A model generated the notes under the pieces. It worked only from the letters and a program-made list of their open reading frames with translations, did no database searches and was not told the DNA's origin. A stretch of 64,000 bases of DNA, taken from Sesamum alatum (taxonomy: Eukaryota > Streptophyta > Magnoliopsida > Lamiales > Pedaliaceae). Each line of letters starts with the position of its first letter. Positions within the stretch are counted from its first letter, which is position 1. The stretch spans positions 21,619,395-21,683,394 of the forward strand of contig JACGWO010000004.1 in the NCBI GenBank assembly GCA_034509735.1, in the 5' to 3' direction. A program made the translations under genes and the position numbers. Below, piece by piece: positions 32,258-45,335 of this stretch.

Positions 32258-35200
32258 TCAGCGGTTAAATGAGGTGGCTGAATTATCATCGTACTGTCCT
32301 CTCCATGCATTACCACTATCAGTTCCACTGCAAGCTTGGTTTGGGACGGGCAGCTGAGCTAGATCTCCGTCCAAACTCATCTGCTGTACCTCGGCAGACG
32401 ACAGTATCTTTATGCTCTGGACACAGCTCACAAACTCCCTGTAAGCAAGAAGAGAATTAGGATTACAGTTACAATGTTTTTCGCAAAATCAGAACAAGAT
32501 TCATAGCAGGCTGCACGACGCTTACTCCCATGGATCATCTCCAACAAGTAATATATCATTTTCATGGTCAACGTAGACGAGCTTCCACTCAGTCCGTTGT
32601 GGATCTTCCAGTAGCCCTTCGATGCCAAACATACGGGCAAGATCGTGTCTGAGCTCATCATACCCCTTGTAACGAGTAACGTCTATGGTTCTCCCCACGG
32701 AGCCACGTTTTTGAACCTTCACAGTTTCAGAAAACATTAGGTACGATAATGCAGAACAATAAGAACAGGAAAGATAATACACTACAAAGTTCAACCACAG
32801 CTTCTCACTTATCTAGAATTTCAAGAAGTAAATAAGACACACATACACAGACAGTGTTTTATCTCTATATTTTTTATATATGCATATTTATACACTATCA
32901 TAAGAGTGCATATGAACATTAAAAAGCATTTCAATTTTGTTACCTTTTTCTTAAATTATATCGCACTTCCTCAAGAATTGTTGAAGCTAATAAAATAAAA
33001 TAAAAAAAAAATTGCAATTCTAAACATATTAGTAAGATTACTTTTACTTGATGCATATAGTTATATCTTCTTTTACTAGCATAATTGATTAGATGTTTTC
33101 TAAAGAAAGAGTACTGCGAAAAATTTGCAATTTTGAATCTCAGGATACTGTTAAAAGAGTTTGGATTTTAAAATAATGATAATAATAGAAAATTGTTAAT
33201 TAATTGTTCAAATTTTAAATCATAGTTTAGCTTGATCGTAAAAGAACCTACATAAATGAATTTGACTGAGTTGAGGTAAAATCGAGTAAAATGCCGAAAC
33301 AATGTTTATTCTTATTTATTTTAATGACATTTACTTAAATAGATTGTTAAAATTAAGAACATATTAATGCTTTGAGCTTGATGGTTTCTAAAAGGAAGAA
33401 TACTACAAAACTTCTGCAATTTTGAATCTCAAGACACTTTTAAAAGAGTTTAGCTTTTAAAATAATGAGAATCATAGATAATTTATTAATTAATTTTCCT
33501 ATTTAAATAAAAGTTTATCTTGATTAGAAAAGAACAAGTATAAATGAATTTGATCAAGTCAAAATTGAGGTAAAATCGAGTAAAATACAAAAACAAAGTC
33601 CATTCTTAATTATTTTTAATGTCATTTACTTGAATCGATTGTTGAAATCAAGAGAATACTAGTGCTTTGAACTTGGTTTACTATGTCAACAAATTGACTT
33701 CAAACGAATCAAATACATAAACTGTAACATGAATTTAGCTACTAGAGAAAAGTAATTGACACCCCCCCCCCCCCCCCCGAAAAAAAAAAAGATGATAAAT
33801 CCGGTAGCAAAATACATATAATTTGCTACAACTCATGCAATCAAAAAAATTTATTTTTCTTAAAAAAGGTCATAGAAAAATCAAATTAGAACTATATTTC
33901 TCAATAATGGAACGAAAATAATTGACTTAGTAATACGAAAACAAACAAAAGTGGAGAGAAAATTAAAAAGGACTAACATAGAATAAATAAAACTCACAGA
34001 CCAATGAAACTACATATTCATTAAGGACATCTCTTAAAAATCTTAATATTTGCAGTTATTATAAGCTTAATAATTGATATATTAGTACTTATCACAGAAT
34101 TATAATTAATTATATTTTTCAAGACAAATCAATGTTTGTAACATGTTCGTAATTTCTTAACAATCTTTCCAAAAAATTGAAAAAAGTTAAGATAAATGTT
34201 AGTTGTTCGCGCACAACGCGTGTGCACCTTACTAGTATACATAAAAATATGTACAATTCATATATATGTATGTGTATGTATGTATGCGTTATGAATGTGT
34301 GTTTTATTTATATTACATACAATGTATAGGGTACGACTCCAGAATGGGGGTGCGGGGGGAGGGAGGGAGGCAGAGAGATGCACCTTTGTGTATGTTCGCA
34401 TACGTTGAGTCTGGTTAGGCCACAACCCACCATTCAGAGGGGCAGTCTCATTGATGGCAGCATCATTCGAACAACCTGGTTTAAAAGACATAGTTGGCAC
34501 GCCGAACGACTGAGAATTGATTCCAGAGGACAAATCTGTCTCGATATCCCTTGGAGTGCCACTGTAGTTAGAGAGTAAATTATGGATATCCTTTCCAGAA
34601 TCATAACCCCTAGACAACAAAGCATCAGGCGCCAATCCATCCATACCAGCAGTGAAAGGAAGACTGTTTCTGGTATGTGATTGGACATCGCTATCCAGGC
34701 CAGTCAGTGGAAAATTCTGCTGGAGACCGCCCGCATCCAAGCAATACGAGGTTGCAGATGACGTGACGTCCATGTGATCAGCAGCATTAGTCTTGTATTT
34801 AGGCTGCTCGGGCGCTTTAGAACAAGGCAATTCATGCTTTATTCGAACATCTAACTTGCTATTACTCTCTTGCACCAAATTAGGAGGATGAACAATCGTA
34901 CTATCTAGCAATGCAGCTGGACCTGTTTGGTTCTTGAGGAAGTTTTGCTGTGAAACCTGCAAATTGTTTTTAGAAGGTGATGTTGAACATGGCGGAGTAT
35001 CCCCGTCCGTACGGCCAGAGTGTGACCTGCCCATGAGTGGATTCTTTTGCTGGCCCTGAAATTGGTTGACTGGAAATTGCGGCGATTGCACCAGTGTAGA
35101 TGCAGAAAAGCAGCTTGTGTTCAACTGTTGAGGTAGAGACATGTTTTGAGTCTGCTGGGCTTGTTGAGCTTGCTGTTTCTGAGGCAACTGAGACTCCAAC

Positions 35201-38200
35201 AAGGGATTCAACGGGGACGATAATTGTTGCTGTTGCTGTTGCTGGTGCAGTTTCTGGAGAAGTTGCATTTGCAGCTGCTGCTCCGGAAGACTTTGTTGTG
35301 GTGTTTGTTGCACTTGAGGCCTCTGGGCTAAGCTTTGCTGCAGCACCTGTAATGGAGCTTGTTGCAATTGTATCTGCTGCTCTTGAGGTCTCTGCAATGG
35401 TTGCTCGACATGTTGCTGGAAGGGTAAGTCCTGAGGTATGGATGTCATGGGAAACGTAGTTCTGTTAGTCACAAGATCATTTTGCTGCATTTGTGCATTT
35501 CCCGTCAGTATGTGTTGCTGCTGAAGTTGAGAGTATACGGCCGTTTGCTGCAAATTCTGGTTTGCTGTCTGGTCAGAACTTACGCTGCTCGTCGAAGGAG
35601 GCAACAACATTGACTGTTGTTGCTGATGCTGGTGGGTTTGCTGCAGGAAACGCTGCTGTTGTGATTGCTGAAGGAGATGGGGCTGGTTTTGCTGCAGCGG
35701 CAACTGCTGCGTCTGTCGAGTATTTGAAGGAGACTGTAACATTTGCTGCAGCTGCTGCTGCTGCGGCTGGGGCCACGAAATATTTGACTGCATGAGTTGG
35801 CCAACTTGTTGATTTTGATGATTTCCCTTGTTCACTTGAAGATTAGGTGAAACTAAACCAGGGGATTGGAAGTTCAAAAGTTTCGACTGATCGTCATTGC
35901 TGAGGTTACCCGTTAGAGCATTTGAAGCAGCCATGTTCGGAAGAAATCCCGATTGATTAGCCGACAACTGATGGTTCTGTTGCATACTCATCCACTGGAC
36001 TAGACTCAGGCCAGGAAATATTGAGCTCGAAGCATCTTTTAAGCCAAAGTCGTCCGCTAGCCAGGGCATGCCTCGCTTAAACATATTCTCCACATCGGAA
36101 TCATCATCTGTGTAAAAAGAATTATGTGAGGAGAAACACAGAAAATAATTGCACTGAGTTTATGCTGCACAAAATATGCAGAGCATAATTTATATAGTCT
36201 AACGTCATACTTCTGTAACAAATGTTTTTTTACCTGGGAGACCTGGATGTTTGGGGAACCTGGGCCTGAAAAACGGAGGCGGACAAATGTAGAATGGAGT
36301 GACGACAGGTTCGATGTCCCATATTGAGACTCGGCTAGGACGTTCCCCCGCTGTCGATTCATCCCATCCAACCTAATCAATAGAAACATTAATTTGCTGT
36401 GGAACCCGAATCGAAGTTCAGATCGTGTGAAGCACACATTTACTTAAATAGTTATCAAGGCTTGAAACACCCGACATGCAAAACCTTGAAAACACCGTTC
36501 AAGAGTTCAAAAATATACACACAAAGCATTAAAACTTGTAATAAATTGGTTAACTTCATAAGTTTGAAGCCTTCAACTTGTCAAGAGCCAAACTGGTCAA
36601 ACTTATCTTGAAATCAATGTACTTGAAGCTTTCAAGTCAGCAAGAAAAGGGGAAAGAAACGGGAAAGACTGTTACCTGAAGATTACGCCACTGAGAATTT
36701 TTCCATCTTACAGGATCCAAATCACTTACACCAGTAATTGTTCCCATGTACCTCCGAACTCCGGACTCCTCCGTCTCAAACATCATTCTAAACCGCATGC
36801 CAGGTGAAACTTGTGTGTACATTGCTTTATTATACTTCGCAAACGGAATCACAAACTCTGAAGGGCTAGCCCTGTCGGTACCATTCAAGATGTCATTCCC
36901 TATCCCAAAATTAATAGAATGCCGATTCTAAGGTCACCTTCATTGTACATGCTATGCTTCGATAATATATTATACATAAGTATCATCGCCAGGTAGAAAA
37001 TGGCAAAGATTGTTGGATGAAGAAGCCATCCCAGGTTGTGATACAGCAGTCTAGACAGATGAGCTTCATTTATAGTTCCTTGAAAAGACTGTCTTGTCCT
37101 CAATTCCTAACTTGGTAACAAATAAAAGTGATGATTTTTTAAAGAATTATTCGGGTAAGGCTATTTTGGTAAAACATGTTCAGTCACTTTAATAAATCAA
37201 GTTTACTAGAACCAGATGAATATCTCCTAAAATTGCACATTTTTAAACCATCTTACTAAGCATAACAAGCCAATAATTAAAGAATCAACACGAGTTTCCT
37301 TATCCCTCCAAATAATCGTGTGGGCTTTCGTCACATCAAAGTGAACATGGCCCCCAAATATAGTAGTAACAATACATCATGTTATTACCTTGGATTGTAG
37401 AATATGGTAAATGGGCTGTTATTTGCAGCAGCATGAGCTGCAGCGGCAAGAATTCCAATATGCATACTATCACTAGATATGACAGATGAGGAAAGAGCAG
37501 GCTGCTGTCTATTTGCTCGCCGTATACCCAAGAGAAGCTGTGATTTTTCGTCCCTACACAATTATGCAGGCCGAGTTAGGGCAAGGACAACATCTAATTT
37601 ACAAGTTGCTTGAAATCTTATTGTACCTTATAAAAAGGACGGCGTCACCAGCTATCAGTCTTTTGGAGCTCACAAACACACTCCAACCTGTTGTCAATAG
37701 GTGTCGTTTGGGTTGACCTGAAATCAAGCATGAACAATCTTTCTGAACATTTTTCCAAAACTATTATTGATGCCAGAAAACAGAAACAAAGTATGCTACA
37801 GTGTTTCAAGATACTCCCGTTATTCCAAAAATATGTGGTACTCAAATCACATGTATTTTGATGGCATGTGTCTGAGTGCGGCTAGCTCTCGTCACATATG
37901 ACAAGAACGAAACTCGAAACGGATAAAACAAACTCCATGAAGTAAATTCAACATGCATACACCCAAATTTTGATAAGTTAACTTCTATATGTGATTAATT
38001 GAAGCTACATCAAAGTTTTGGTCCTCGTCAGCATCCAACGCACCAACATAAATCATCTTTTGACTGCATGTCCATGTTTAGCCATGGATGATAATCAGGC
38101 TTTGGAAGTATTTTTCATTCTCGTTAAAGTAAATCAAATTAATAATGAACAAATGCACAGATATCTGTAGAACAAAATACCTCTATAAATATGTCTAAAT

Positions 38201-40413
38201 GTCCATGCTTGGTCGTGCAAGTCTCGAGCTACTAGCTCCTGAGCAGGAGGTTGCATTGAGAAATCCTGAAAAAAATTTCTGTGGTAAGCAAAAGAATGAG
38301 ACTTATCCCCAAATCAAATTCTATAACATAAACGCCAGTGAACAGCATATACCAGCGGCGGAAAAATCTTCTCAGCTGCTCGACGAGGAACAGAAAAGCC
38401 ACCATGAGTGCTTGTGTCGCTTGCCGTTAGAGTTTTGCAGAAAAACTCTGTAGGTTGTCTGCTGTGCTTAAGTCCAATATCAGATACAAGCAACGCTTCC
38501 TGGTCATACTGGACGATATATAAGTTCAGCGTCAGTTCAAACCAGTTATGTTCAAGTACATTACCTTCGACAATATCATAGTGCAAAATTTTCGATAAAT
38601 GTCGAAATAAAATAGCTTACCTTGGTCACTGGTTGAAGAGTCATTTGAGCATAGACCTCATCAGTTTCACCATCAGCCTGATGAAAACAAATGTACTATT
38701 AGTACAAATTGAGTCACGCGGTTAAGTAATCGTATTGAAATGCAGAGTTATACTAGTAGAAATATTAAACGCAGATTCACGATGGTTGCTAGTATTGCTC
38801 ATTCAAAACCCACTCAGAGGAGGAAAAGAAAGACACGCATTAAATGACTTTACGAATTGACCACTTTGGCTCTTTGGCAATTTACGCGTGGCCGATCTCA
38901 ACAGCACGTATGCATGTGCACACACCTAAATTTAATCACGATTGACAAATCATTTATTTCAAACTTTTGTAAGAGTGCCATAGGACTTGTCATACATGTA
39001 AGGTGACATTGTGGAGCATGCAGATCAACTTGGACGGAAGATTGGGATAACTTGGGATGCCGTCAGCCTCTTTCTGCATGGATGCTGCTACCTGTATATA
39101 GAAAAACATCTTTCAGCATATCTTTACATCTGAAAATAAGGGAAATGACTCTAGAATTCACCAATTGAGATGAGCCCGAAAAAAAGAGAAAAAGAAAAAG
39201 AACGGAACGTACTTGTTCACTGTGACCTTGAGGGAAATAGACAACAAGACTTCCAACAGGGGGCAAAGAAACCAATGGTCCAGCGCAAGCATGCCATAAC
39301 TCGGAATTTATCACTTTTTTTTCTCCTGTATAGAATAGAATATATAATTTAGCACAGAACTCAAAGATCGAGAATTGTTGATAAGTAGAAAACAGAATTT
39401 CTTCTATATTTATTTCATCTGAGATTCAACACTGGACAGTAGGAATTTGTTTCAAGGAAAAAAAAATCGTTCATAAATCAATATTCTAAGCAAAAGGCAA
39501 TCAAGTGCATTTTTCAAGCTGGCAGACATCCCATCATATGTTAGCTTCATCACTTAATGCAGCAATAATCGTGCTTCCAAAAAGTTCCAGACTATAGGAA
39601 TAAATGCTAGGACAGGAAAGCACGAAGTATCAAGCTAACAAGCAACAGAAGAATTTGTCGTGAAAGCCTTTATTTGATACTCGAAAGGCATCCAACATAA
39701 ACATGAACATCAGCCGATCCAATACTTCAGTCTAGATTAAAGATCACAAACTTCAGACAAAATACCAAGCCTGGTTTTCATTAAAGCTTCATGAAGTACT
39801 TGAACACGTGAATGTGATCGAGAATCAGCCAAGAACATGGATCCAAAGTTAATTAGCAAAATTTACACTGTTCTCTAACCGGCTATCTCAATAATTCAGT
39901 AAAAGAATTAAAATCCTGAACAAAGCACACAAAAACGGATAGAAAGAAAGCTAAAAGTTCTTTCGTTGAGATTTTCACTTAAACACTCTTGATCTAGAAG
40001 AAGTTGCTAACTATTGCAAACTCTACAAACAGTTTATGGATCACAAGATGCTAATGTTTAGACTCCACAAACAAGCCTTTAAACAAGAAAAACAAAAAGA
40101 ACAGTGCTCAAAAAACGGAACAGTTACGAACAAAAATCCTTCCTTGCATCCTTCTGAACCAAACAGAAGATATATATCTGAAAGTTAATGAACACAAAGT
40201 CAGGAACTCTATCCTTTATCCCATCAAAGGAGTCACGGAATCGGCTGCGAAACAGTGATGCTTTTCAACATGATAAACAGAGAAATCAAAGCACTTGAAG
40301 TTCATAATATGAAATGATGGAAAAGTTAAAAAAAAAAAAAAAAGGCTGGAAACAATCAATATGAACACACCTTCTCCTGAATTTGCCAAAAATCCACTAG
40401 AGGGCATCTTCAT
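32258..40413 (-). CDS. ARF19: Auxin response factor, ARF7/ARF19 type (class A, Q-rich activator)
   Basis: Thirteen coding exons read by eye, all GT-AG and in phase: 40413-40371, 39325-39213, 39091-38996, 38677-38621, 38508-38353, 38265-38181, 37717-37627, 37553-37389, 36871-36676, 36372-36234, 36107-34384, 32716-32526 and 32438-32258; 1078 aa. In order: N-terminal dimerisation part ([16 protein letters not shown]), B3 DNA-binding domain (about 126-228, with [20 protein letters not shown]), ARF/Auxin_resp domain (about 252-333), ancillary [20 protein letters not shown], a long Gln-rich middle region in exon 11 (about 381-955, with [13 protein letters not shown]), and a C-terminal PB1 domain (about 956-1040) with the basic [11 protein letters not shown] face and acidic [17 protein letters not shown] face. 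It binds auxin response elements in the nucleus and is held by Aux/IAA proteins through PB1. Length and middle region fit ARF7/ARF19, not ARF6/8. The choice between 7 and 19 is uncertain. Start 40413 is preferred over 40428 because an acceptor ends just before it. Confidence 0.95.
32862..34235 (+). mobile_element. Helitron (1374 bp) inside an ARF intron
   Basis: It starts TCTCTATATTTTTTATATATG after an A (32861). It ends in a hairpin GCACA-ACGCG-TGTGC, then ACCTTACTAG, followed by T (34236): the full Helitron 3' signature. It lies wholly in the intron between ARF exons 11 and 12, on the opposite strand. It encodes nothing recognisable. The body contains a 288-bp direct duplication (units from 33097 and 33385) and a C17 run at 33762-33778. 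A relative ends at 47667. Confidence 0.75.
33097..33672 (+). repeat. 288-bp tandem duplication within the Helitron
   Basis: Two units begin 'tttctaaa.gaag' at 33097 and 33385 and share 'ctgcaattttgaatctca', 'aaagagttt', 'gaggtaaaatcgagtaaaat' and 'catttacttgaat'. The Helitron relative at 46700-47667 has only one such unit (about 46850-47130). Confidence 0.8.
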
Positions 40414-40414
40414 T

Positions 40415-41049
40415 GCTGCAAAATTCACCTATACACTCTTCAATTCAACTCAAAATTATCTTCCCTCAGAATCACATCCACTCAAGAAATACTTCTCCTT
40501 TGAACAACTCAATAAAGCTAATTAACTAAGTTAAATCCTCTAAACTTTTCATCAACACAATCCCTTTGAAATGACATCAAACAACCAAAAACTCAAAACA
40601 CTGAATCAAACTGAACCACCATTGTCCAAACTTCACCAAGAAAAACCATTACAACATTTTCCCTCCATCTCCCGGTCTGAATATCACATTCAAGAAAACA
40701 CCCTTTTACTCTCTTGGTTTCAATCAACCCTCAAAATCTCCCAGACCCGAAAGCGTCCTGTCCCAAAACACGTGTTTGTTCTCAGAACCCACCACCCAAT
40801 TCAGAATGAGCTGGCCCATCAAACGCTGGAGGCGACCGTACAGTACCGCGTCCGGCAAATTCTTGAAACCCAGAGTACCTCAAGGAACTTACTGAAAATG
40901 GAAACCGTGTAGCCCACGTGGGGGAAGCAGAGATGCCGGGCAGCACCCAGAAGCGGCGGAGCAACCGGGATCAAGGCGGTGCGGCAGGGGGAAGGAATCT
41001 TGGGACTCGCCGAAAAACCCGTCGTTCATAAAAGCCCAGCTTCTTTATA
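40415..41049 (-). promoter_or_regulatory. ARF promoter, 5'UTR and likely 5'UTR intron
   Basis: On the minus strand a TATA box (CTATAAAG) lies at 41043-41050. The GC-rich leader runs to a donor CA|GTAAGT at 40893/40892. An acceptor TTTTGCAG ends at 40416, two bases before the ATG at 40413. This gives a 5'UTR intron of about 477 bp. Small open frames across the leader on either strand have no domains. Confidence 0.5.
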
Positions 41050-43557
41050 GCATCAAAGTATACTGTACGGGAGCAAGTTTTAATATCATTCCATCATACT
41101 ATAGTTGTAATAAATACTAATATTTAAAAAAGAAAGTTGATGCTCTGTATAATCAAATGTACGTATTTTTGTGTGTGTGTGTGTGTATAAGTGTGTGTAT
41201 TGGATCAGGTATAGTAGGGAGGAGAAGAGAACAGGCCGACATAAAACCAACCGGAGAGGGATTAAAGAATGTAGAAATACATTGCGTGTTTCGCTCTTAC
41301 ATGACATTTTTCTTACATTAACAGTAATCCTTAATTTGTTTTATCACTATTGCTGGATTGTAATTAACATTACGTAGACATCATTCAAGATTTAGTGTAT
41401 ATATCCAATGTTTAACTCGTAAATCTATTATTTCGGAGATACTTTATTCTGATTTGATATTTTATTTTACTTAATTCAATACTCTAAAATTTACGTTCAG
41501 TACGTTATTGAAAAATAATCAAATATATTAGATATGTACTCGTAATTTCTCTCATTCGCTATGATTGCAATTAATGTACTAATTTTATGTAACCAACTTT
41601 CAAAAATAATTATAGAGTTTGGGTTCGAAGAATCACAATATTTATCCTTGAATAATGTTGTTAAAGAAGTCTGATCTTTTGTTATAAAATGGTATTACAT
41701 CTTATAGCGTATTTGTTTTTAAATCGAGGATCAAAATTGATTTTCCAACTCTCCCTGGATTCAAACAGGTGACCTATTTTTTACAGAAATAAGGTGTCGT
41801 TATTGGATTACGTGATCGTCTCTTTATTATTTTTTTTTTAACATACGTAGCATTTGTATATTAAATAAAATAAGAGGTGTAATACTATTCTATAACAAAT
41901 AAATCAATTTAAATTGTGTAGTTTTGTCTATAAAGAGTGTAGCTATACTAAAATCATAAGATTCAAATTGTTAATTTGCCAAGGAATATGCAAACCCCCT
42001 TCCCCCTCCCATAATAATAAAAAATAGAAAAGAGTTATATTATTTAATAATATAAACTATATTTTAGGTCCCACTAGAGAATATTGAGTAATCATGTGGT
42101 TGAAGCACTAAATTGAATTAAAAAAATGGTGTAGCAATAATGTCATTGTGGTGCCAAAACACATTTATGCACTTCATTTAAGTTCAAGAATGGATTGATA
42201 TTCATTTTTCCTAATTCAATTCCTTTTTTTTTTTTTTTTTTCATTTTTGCCAATTCTTACACCTAAGTTTTCGGTTTGAGTATGCTTGTTGGACTGATCT
42301 TAGGTTTTTTTTTTTTTTTTTTTATTTAAATGATTTGAAATTAGAATTTTCAGATACATTATAACACATTCCTTGATCTTGTTTGGGCTAGCTATTCACA
42401 TAGCAATTACAAATGATTTTTAGATTCTTGAATTGCTGCTTTGAACTATAATTTATGAAATTATCGTAATTCTTTTTAATACAAAGTTATTTAAAATTAT
42501 TTTACCGAATTTTTTTTTCTTATTTAAATAATTTCATCCGAATATAACACTAATGTTGACTATAGTTTTTGATTAGAAAATCATTTTCCTAAACATAAAC
42601 TCCAACCTCCTAGGGCAATATGATGAATAAAGGGCATAACGAGAAAAGATACATGAAGCGATGGTGTATTGTTTATTTTTTTATATAGAAAACAAAAATA
42701 ATATGTAAAATAAGTATATAAGTATGATATTTTAAACGTTATAGTGTGGAATTTTGTCTTATTTTATATTAGCATAAGTGTTGTTATTTCATTATCTATC
42801 GTAATTAATTTATTTATATATATAATAAATTAATAATTTATTTTTTGATATAATTATATAAATAATCGTCTTATATTGAAAAAAAATGTTTTCTTCCCCC
42901 CTTCCCCCGTCAAAAAGGAAAAAAAGTAAGAAGTACATTATTTTTTTTGAACTACATTATTCCTTTTATTTGTACAGTAAGAAGTACATTATTCTTTTAT
43001 TTGCTGATGATACGATATTCCTAACTCCCAAATAAATATTTAATAAAAATATATTAATGCACTTTTTCTAATAAATAAATACTTAGGTAGTACTAGAACT
43101 TTAGGTTGAAGCCCACAAAATACTTGCATTTGTGTCCAAGTAGAATAAGAAAAGCACAAAAGACGCACCAAATTTAAATACTATAATTAGTTATAACATA
43201 TTTATTTATCTACGAAAAAATAAATATCGTTACTTAATTTTGCTTCACAAAAATTATTGGGAATCTAGAAAGAGTTGCATAATAACCGATTGTATAAAAT
43301 AATAAAAGAGCGTAAGATGATTATATTCGCAAGAAATAGATACAAAAGCCTAAGCTTTATTTTGAGAATTTATTTATTCAATAATTGATTCGAATATTTA
43401 ATTTTAAAATTTTGAGTTTAGTTGAAAAGGGAGCCAAAAAAAAAAAACATAAATATATAGTTTTTAAACTTCGGAGGTAAAAAACAAGCATTTTAAAAAT
43501 TGTGTCATTTTTCATTGACGCCTTATCCTATATATAGATAGATATTAATATTATATT
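41050..43557. other. Gene-free intergenic tract
   Basis: AT-rich sequence with a (GT)n microsatellite at about 41171-41187, poly-T runs at about 42224-42241 and 42305-42323, and no coding region or defined element that I can support. Confidence 0.6.
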
Positions 43558-43984
43558 GGGTAAATTACAGTTACTTTTCATGAGATTTGACATAATTACA
43601 AATACACACGCGTTGTTTGAAAATTATAAATACTCTTTTGCGGTTTGTAATTTTTAACTAAATGCCTGAAATTGACCATTTTGCCCTTGAATTTTTTATT
43701 AAAATTATAGAAAAATCAACCGAAGCAAATTGTATTATTGCTCCTCTGTGTAAAAAACTTAAGAAACCTCTCTATGTGCATTGTGGTCCAAAAAAATTTA
43801 ATAATTAAATAAAAAAAATAATTCAGTGTATAAAGGCATTTTGGTCAGCTCACCCATAAAATGGACGAAAATGGGTTATTTGTTAGACGGTTACAAACCT
43901 CATAGAGGTATTTATAATTTTTCAAATAATGAGAGAGTATTTGTAATTATGTCAAACCTCAAGGGAGGTAGTTATAATTTATCC
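43558..43984 (+). mobile_element. Mutator-like MITE family A, copy 3, exact 9-bp duplication
   Basis: 427 bp, starting GGGTAAATTACAGTTACTTT and ending GTTATAATTTATCC. The 9-bp flanks are identical: TATTATATT at 43549-43557 and 43985-43993. This copy fixes the element ends and the duplication length for the family. Confidence 0.9.
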
Positions 43985-44579
43985 TATTATATTTGAATTA
44001 AGTTAAACATACATACGTGGATTATCGAGGTATATATATATATATGTGCATCGATGATTAATAAATAAAATGCAATTTTAATCCAATTTTAAAGTTTTGG
44101 ACCTATTTTTTCTTTATTATTCTGCAGCAATTATAAAGCAATAAGTATTAAAAGAAAATATATAAGAAATAATGGAAAAAGAGTAGGGGAAATGCAATAA
44201 TAATAAAATAATTAATGATGTGTCCACGATGAAGATCCAAAGAACAAGAATTTGATTAGCACGCTGGTTAGACCACTAAGCCGCAAAAACCGGAGAATTT
44301 GCACATGCCACGAAAGCATCAACCTCATTAATTATCATCTCAACATTCATTAATTACTACTTTCTTTTCATACAGTGACCAAAGTCAATACGTCACCACA
44401 ATAAATATGTTTGTTCAACGTGGTTAATTGTCGTAGTTAAACGTAAAAAATTATAGTGAATATTAATTAATTATGATTGCGCATAGGTTATTAGTTGTTG
44501 CATCCGCAAGTGAGGTCAAAAACATTTATTACGATTAAAAATTGTAGTAAATTTTTTGATCATAGGTAAAATCATGATT
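43985..44579. other. Intergenic, CACTA-like subterminal texture
   Basis: Includes an (AT)n stretch near 44032-44045. 'gatcataggtaaaatcatga' just left of 44580 and 'gatcatggtgg' right of 45335 suggest that the foldback element below sits inside another decayed transposon, whose right end may be TTTTTTATAGTG near 45468-45480. Confidence 0.35.
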
Positions 44580-45335
44580 GCTAAATTACCTTTTTCGTCC
44601 CACAAAGAAGGGACTTTTCCAATTCAGTCCCAAACTTTACGAGATTTTCAATTTAGTCCCATTTTTAGACGAAAAGTTGCCAACTTAGTCCCAAACTCCA
44701 TTTTCCGTCAAGTTTTAACGAAAGAATGGAGACTCCGTTAAGTGCAGTTGGGCTAAATTACCTTTTTCGTCCCACAAAAAAGGAATTTTTTCAATTCAAT
44801 CCCACGCTTTCCGAAATTCCCGATTTGGTTCCATTTTTAGATGAAAAGTTGCCAACTTAGTCTCAAACCCCATTTTCCGTCAACTTTTAATGGAGGACGG
44901 AGACCTCATTAAATGGTTGTTAAAGTTGGAGGAAAATTACACACGTGATTCTCACGTGATTTGTCTGCTTATTCCACCCCCAAATCGAACATCAGGTCAT
45001 CAGATTCGTGAGATCTTGTGCTTTCTTGAAATCAAACCAGTAACTGCACGCGATTTGGAAGAGAATGACTTGAGAGATTTTTAGATTTAGGAGGGGATTA
45101 CCTGATGTTCGATTTGGTGGTGGAATGAGCAGACAAATCACATGAGAATCGTGTATAATTTTTCTCCAACGTTAACAACTATTTAACGAGGTCTTCGTCC
45201 TTCCACGGAAAATTGGGCCTGGGACTAAGTTGCCAACTTTTCATCTAAAAATGCAATCAGATCAAAAATTCCGTAAAGCGTGGGACTGAATTGGAAAAAT
45301 CCCTTCTTTTGTGGGACGAAAAAGGTACTTTAGCC
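44580..45335. mobile_element. Foldback MITE (585 bp) with a duplicated left arm
   Basis: The complete element spans 44751-45335. Its left end GGCTAAATTACCTTTTTCGT is mirrored at the right end (ACGAAAAAGGTACTTTAGCC). The arms of about 250 bp also mirror 'gattctcacgtgatttgtct' and 'tccacccccaaatcgaacat'. A second copy of the first 170 bp of the arm lies directly upstream at 44580-44750. No matching target duplication was found. The open frames here come from the palindrome. Confidence 0.7.

Noticed and set aside
33762..33778. Run of 17 C residues
   Set aside because: Homopolymer; may also be an assembly artefact. Recorded only as part of the Helitron.
35100..35795. Ala/Val-rich open frames on the plus strand (119 and 100 codons)
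   Set aside because: Antisense shadows of the CAG/CAA-rich glutamine region of ARF exon 11.
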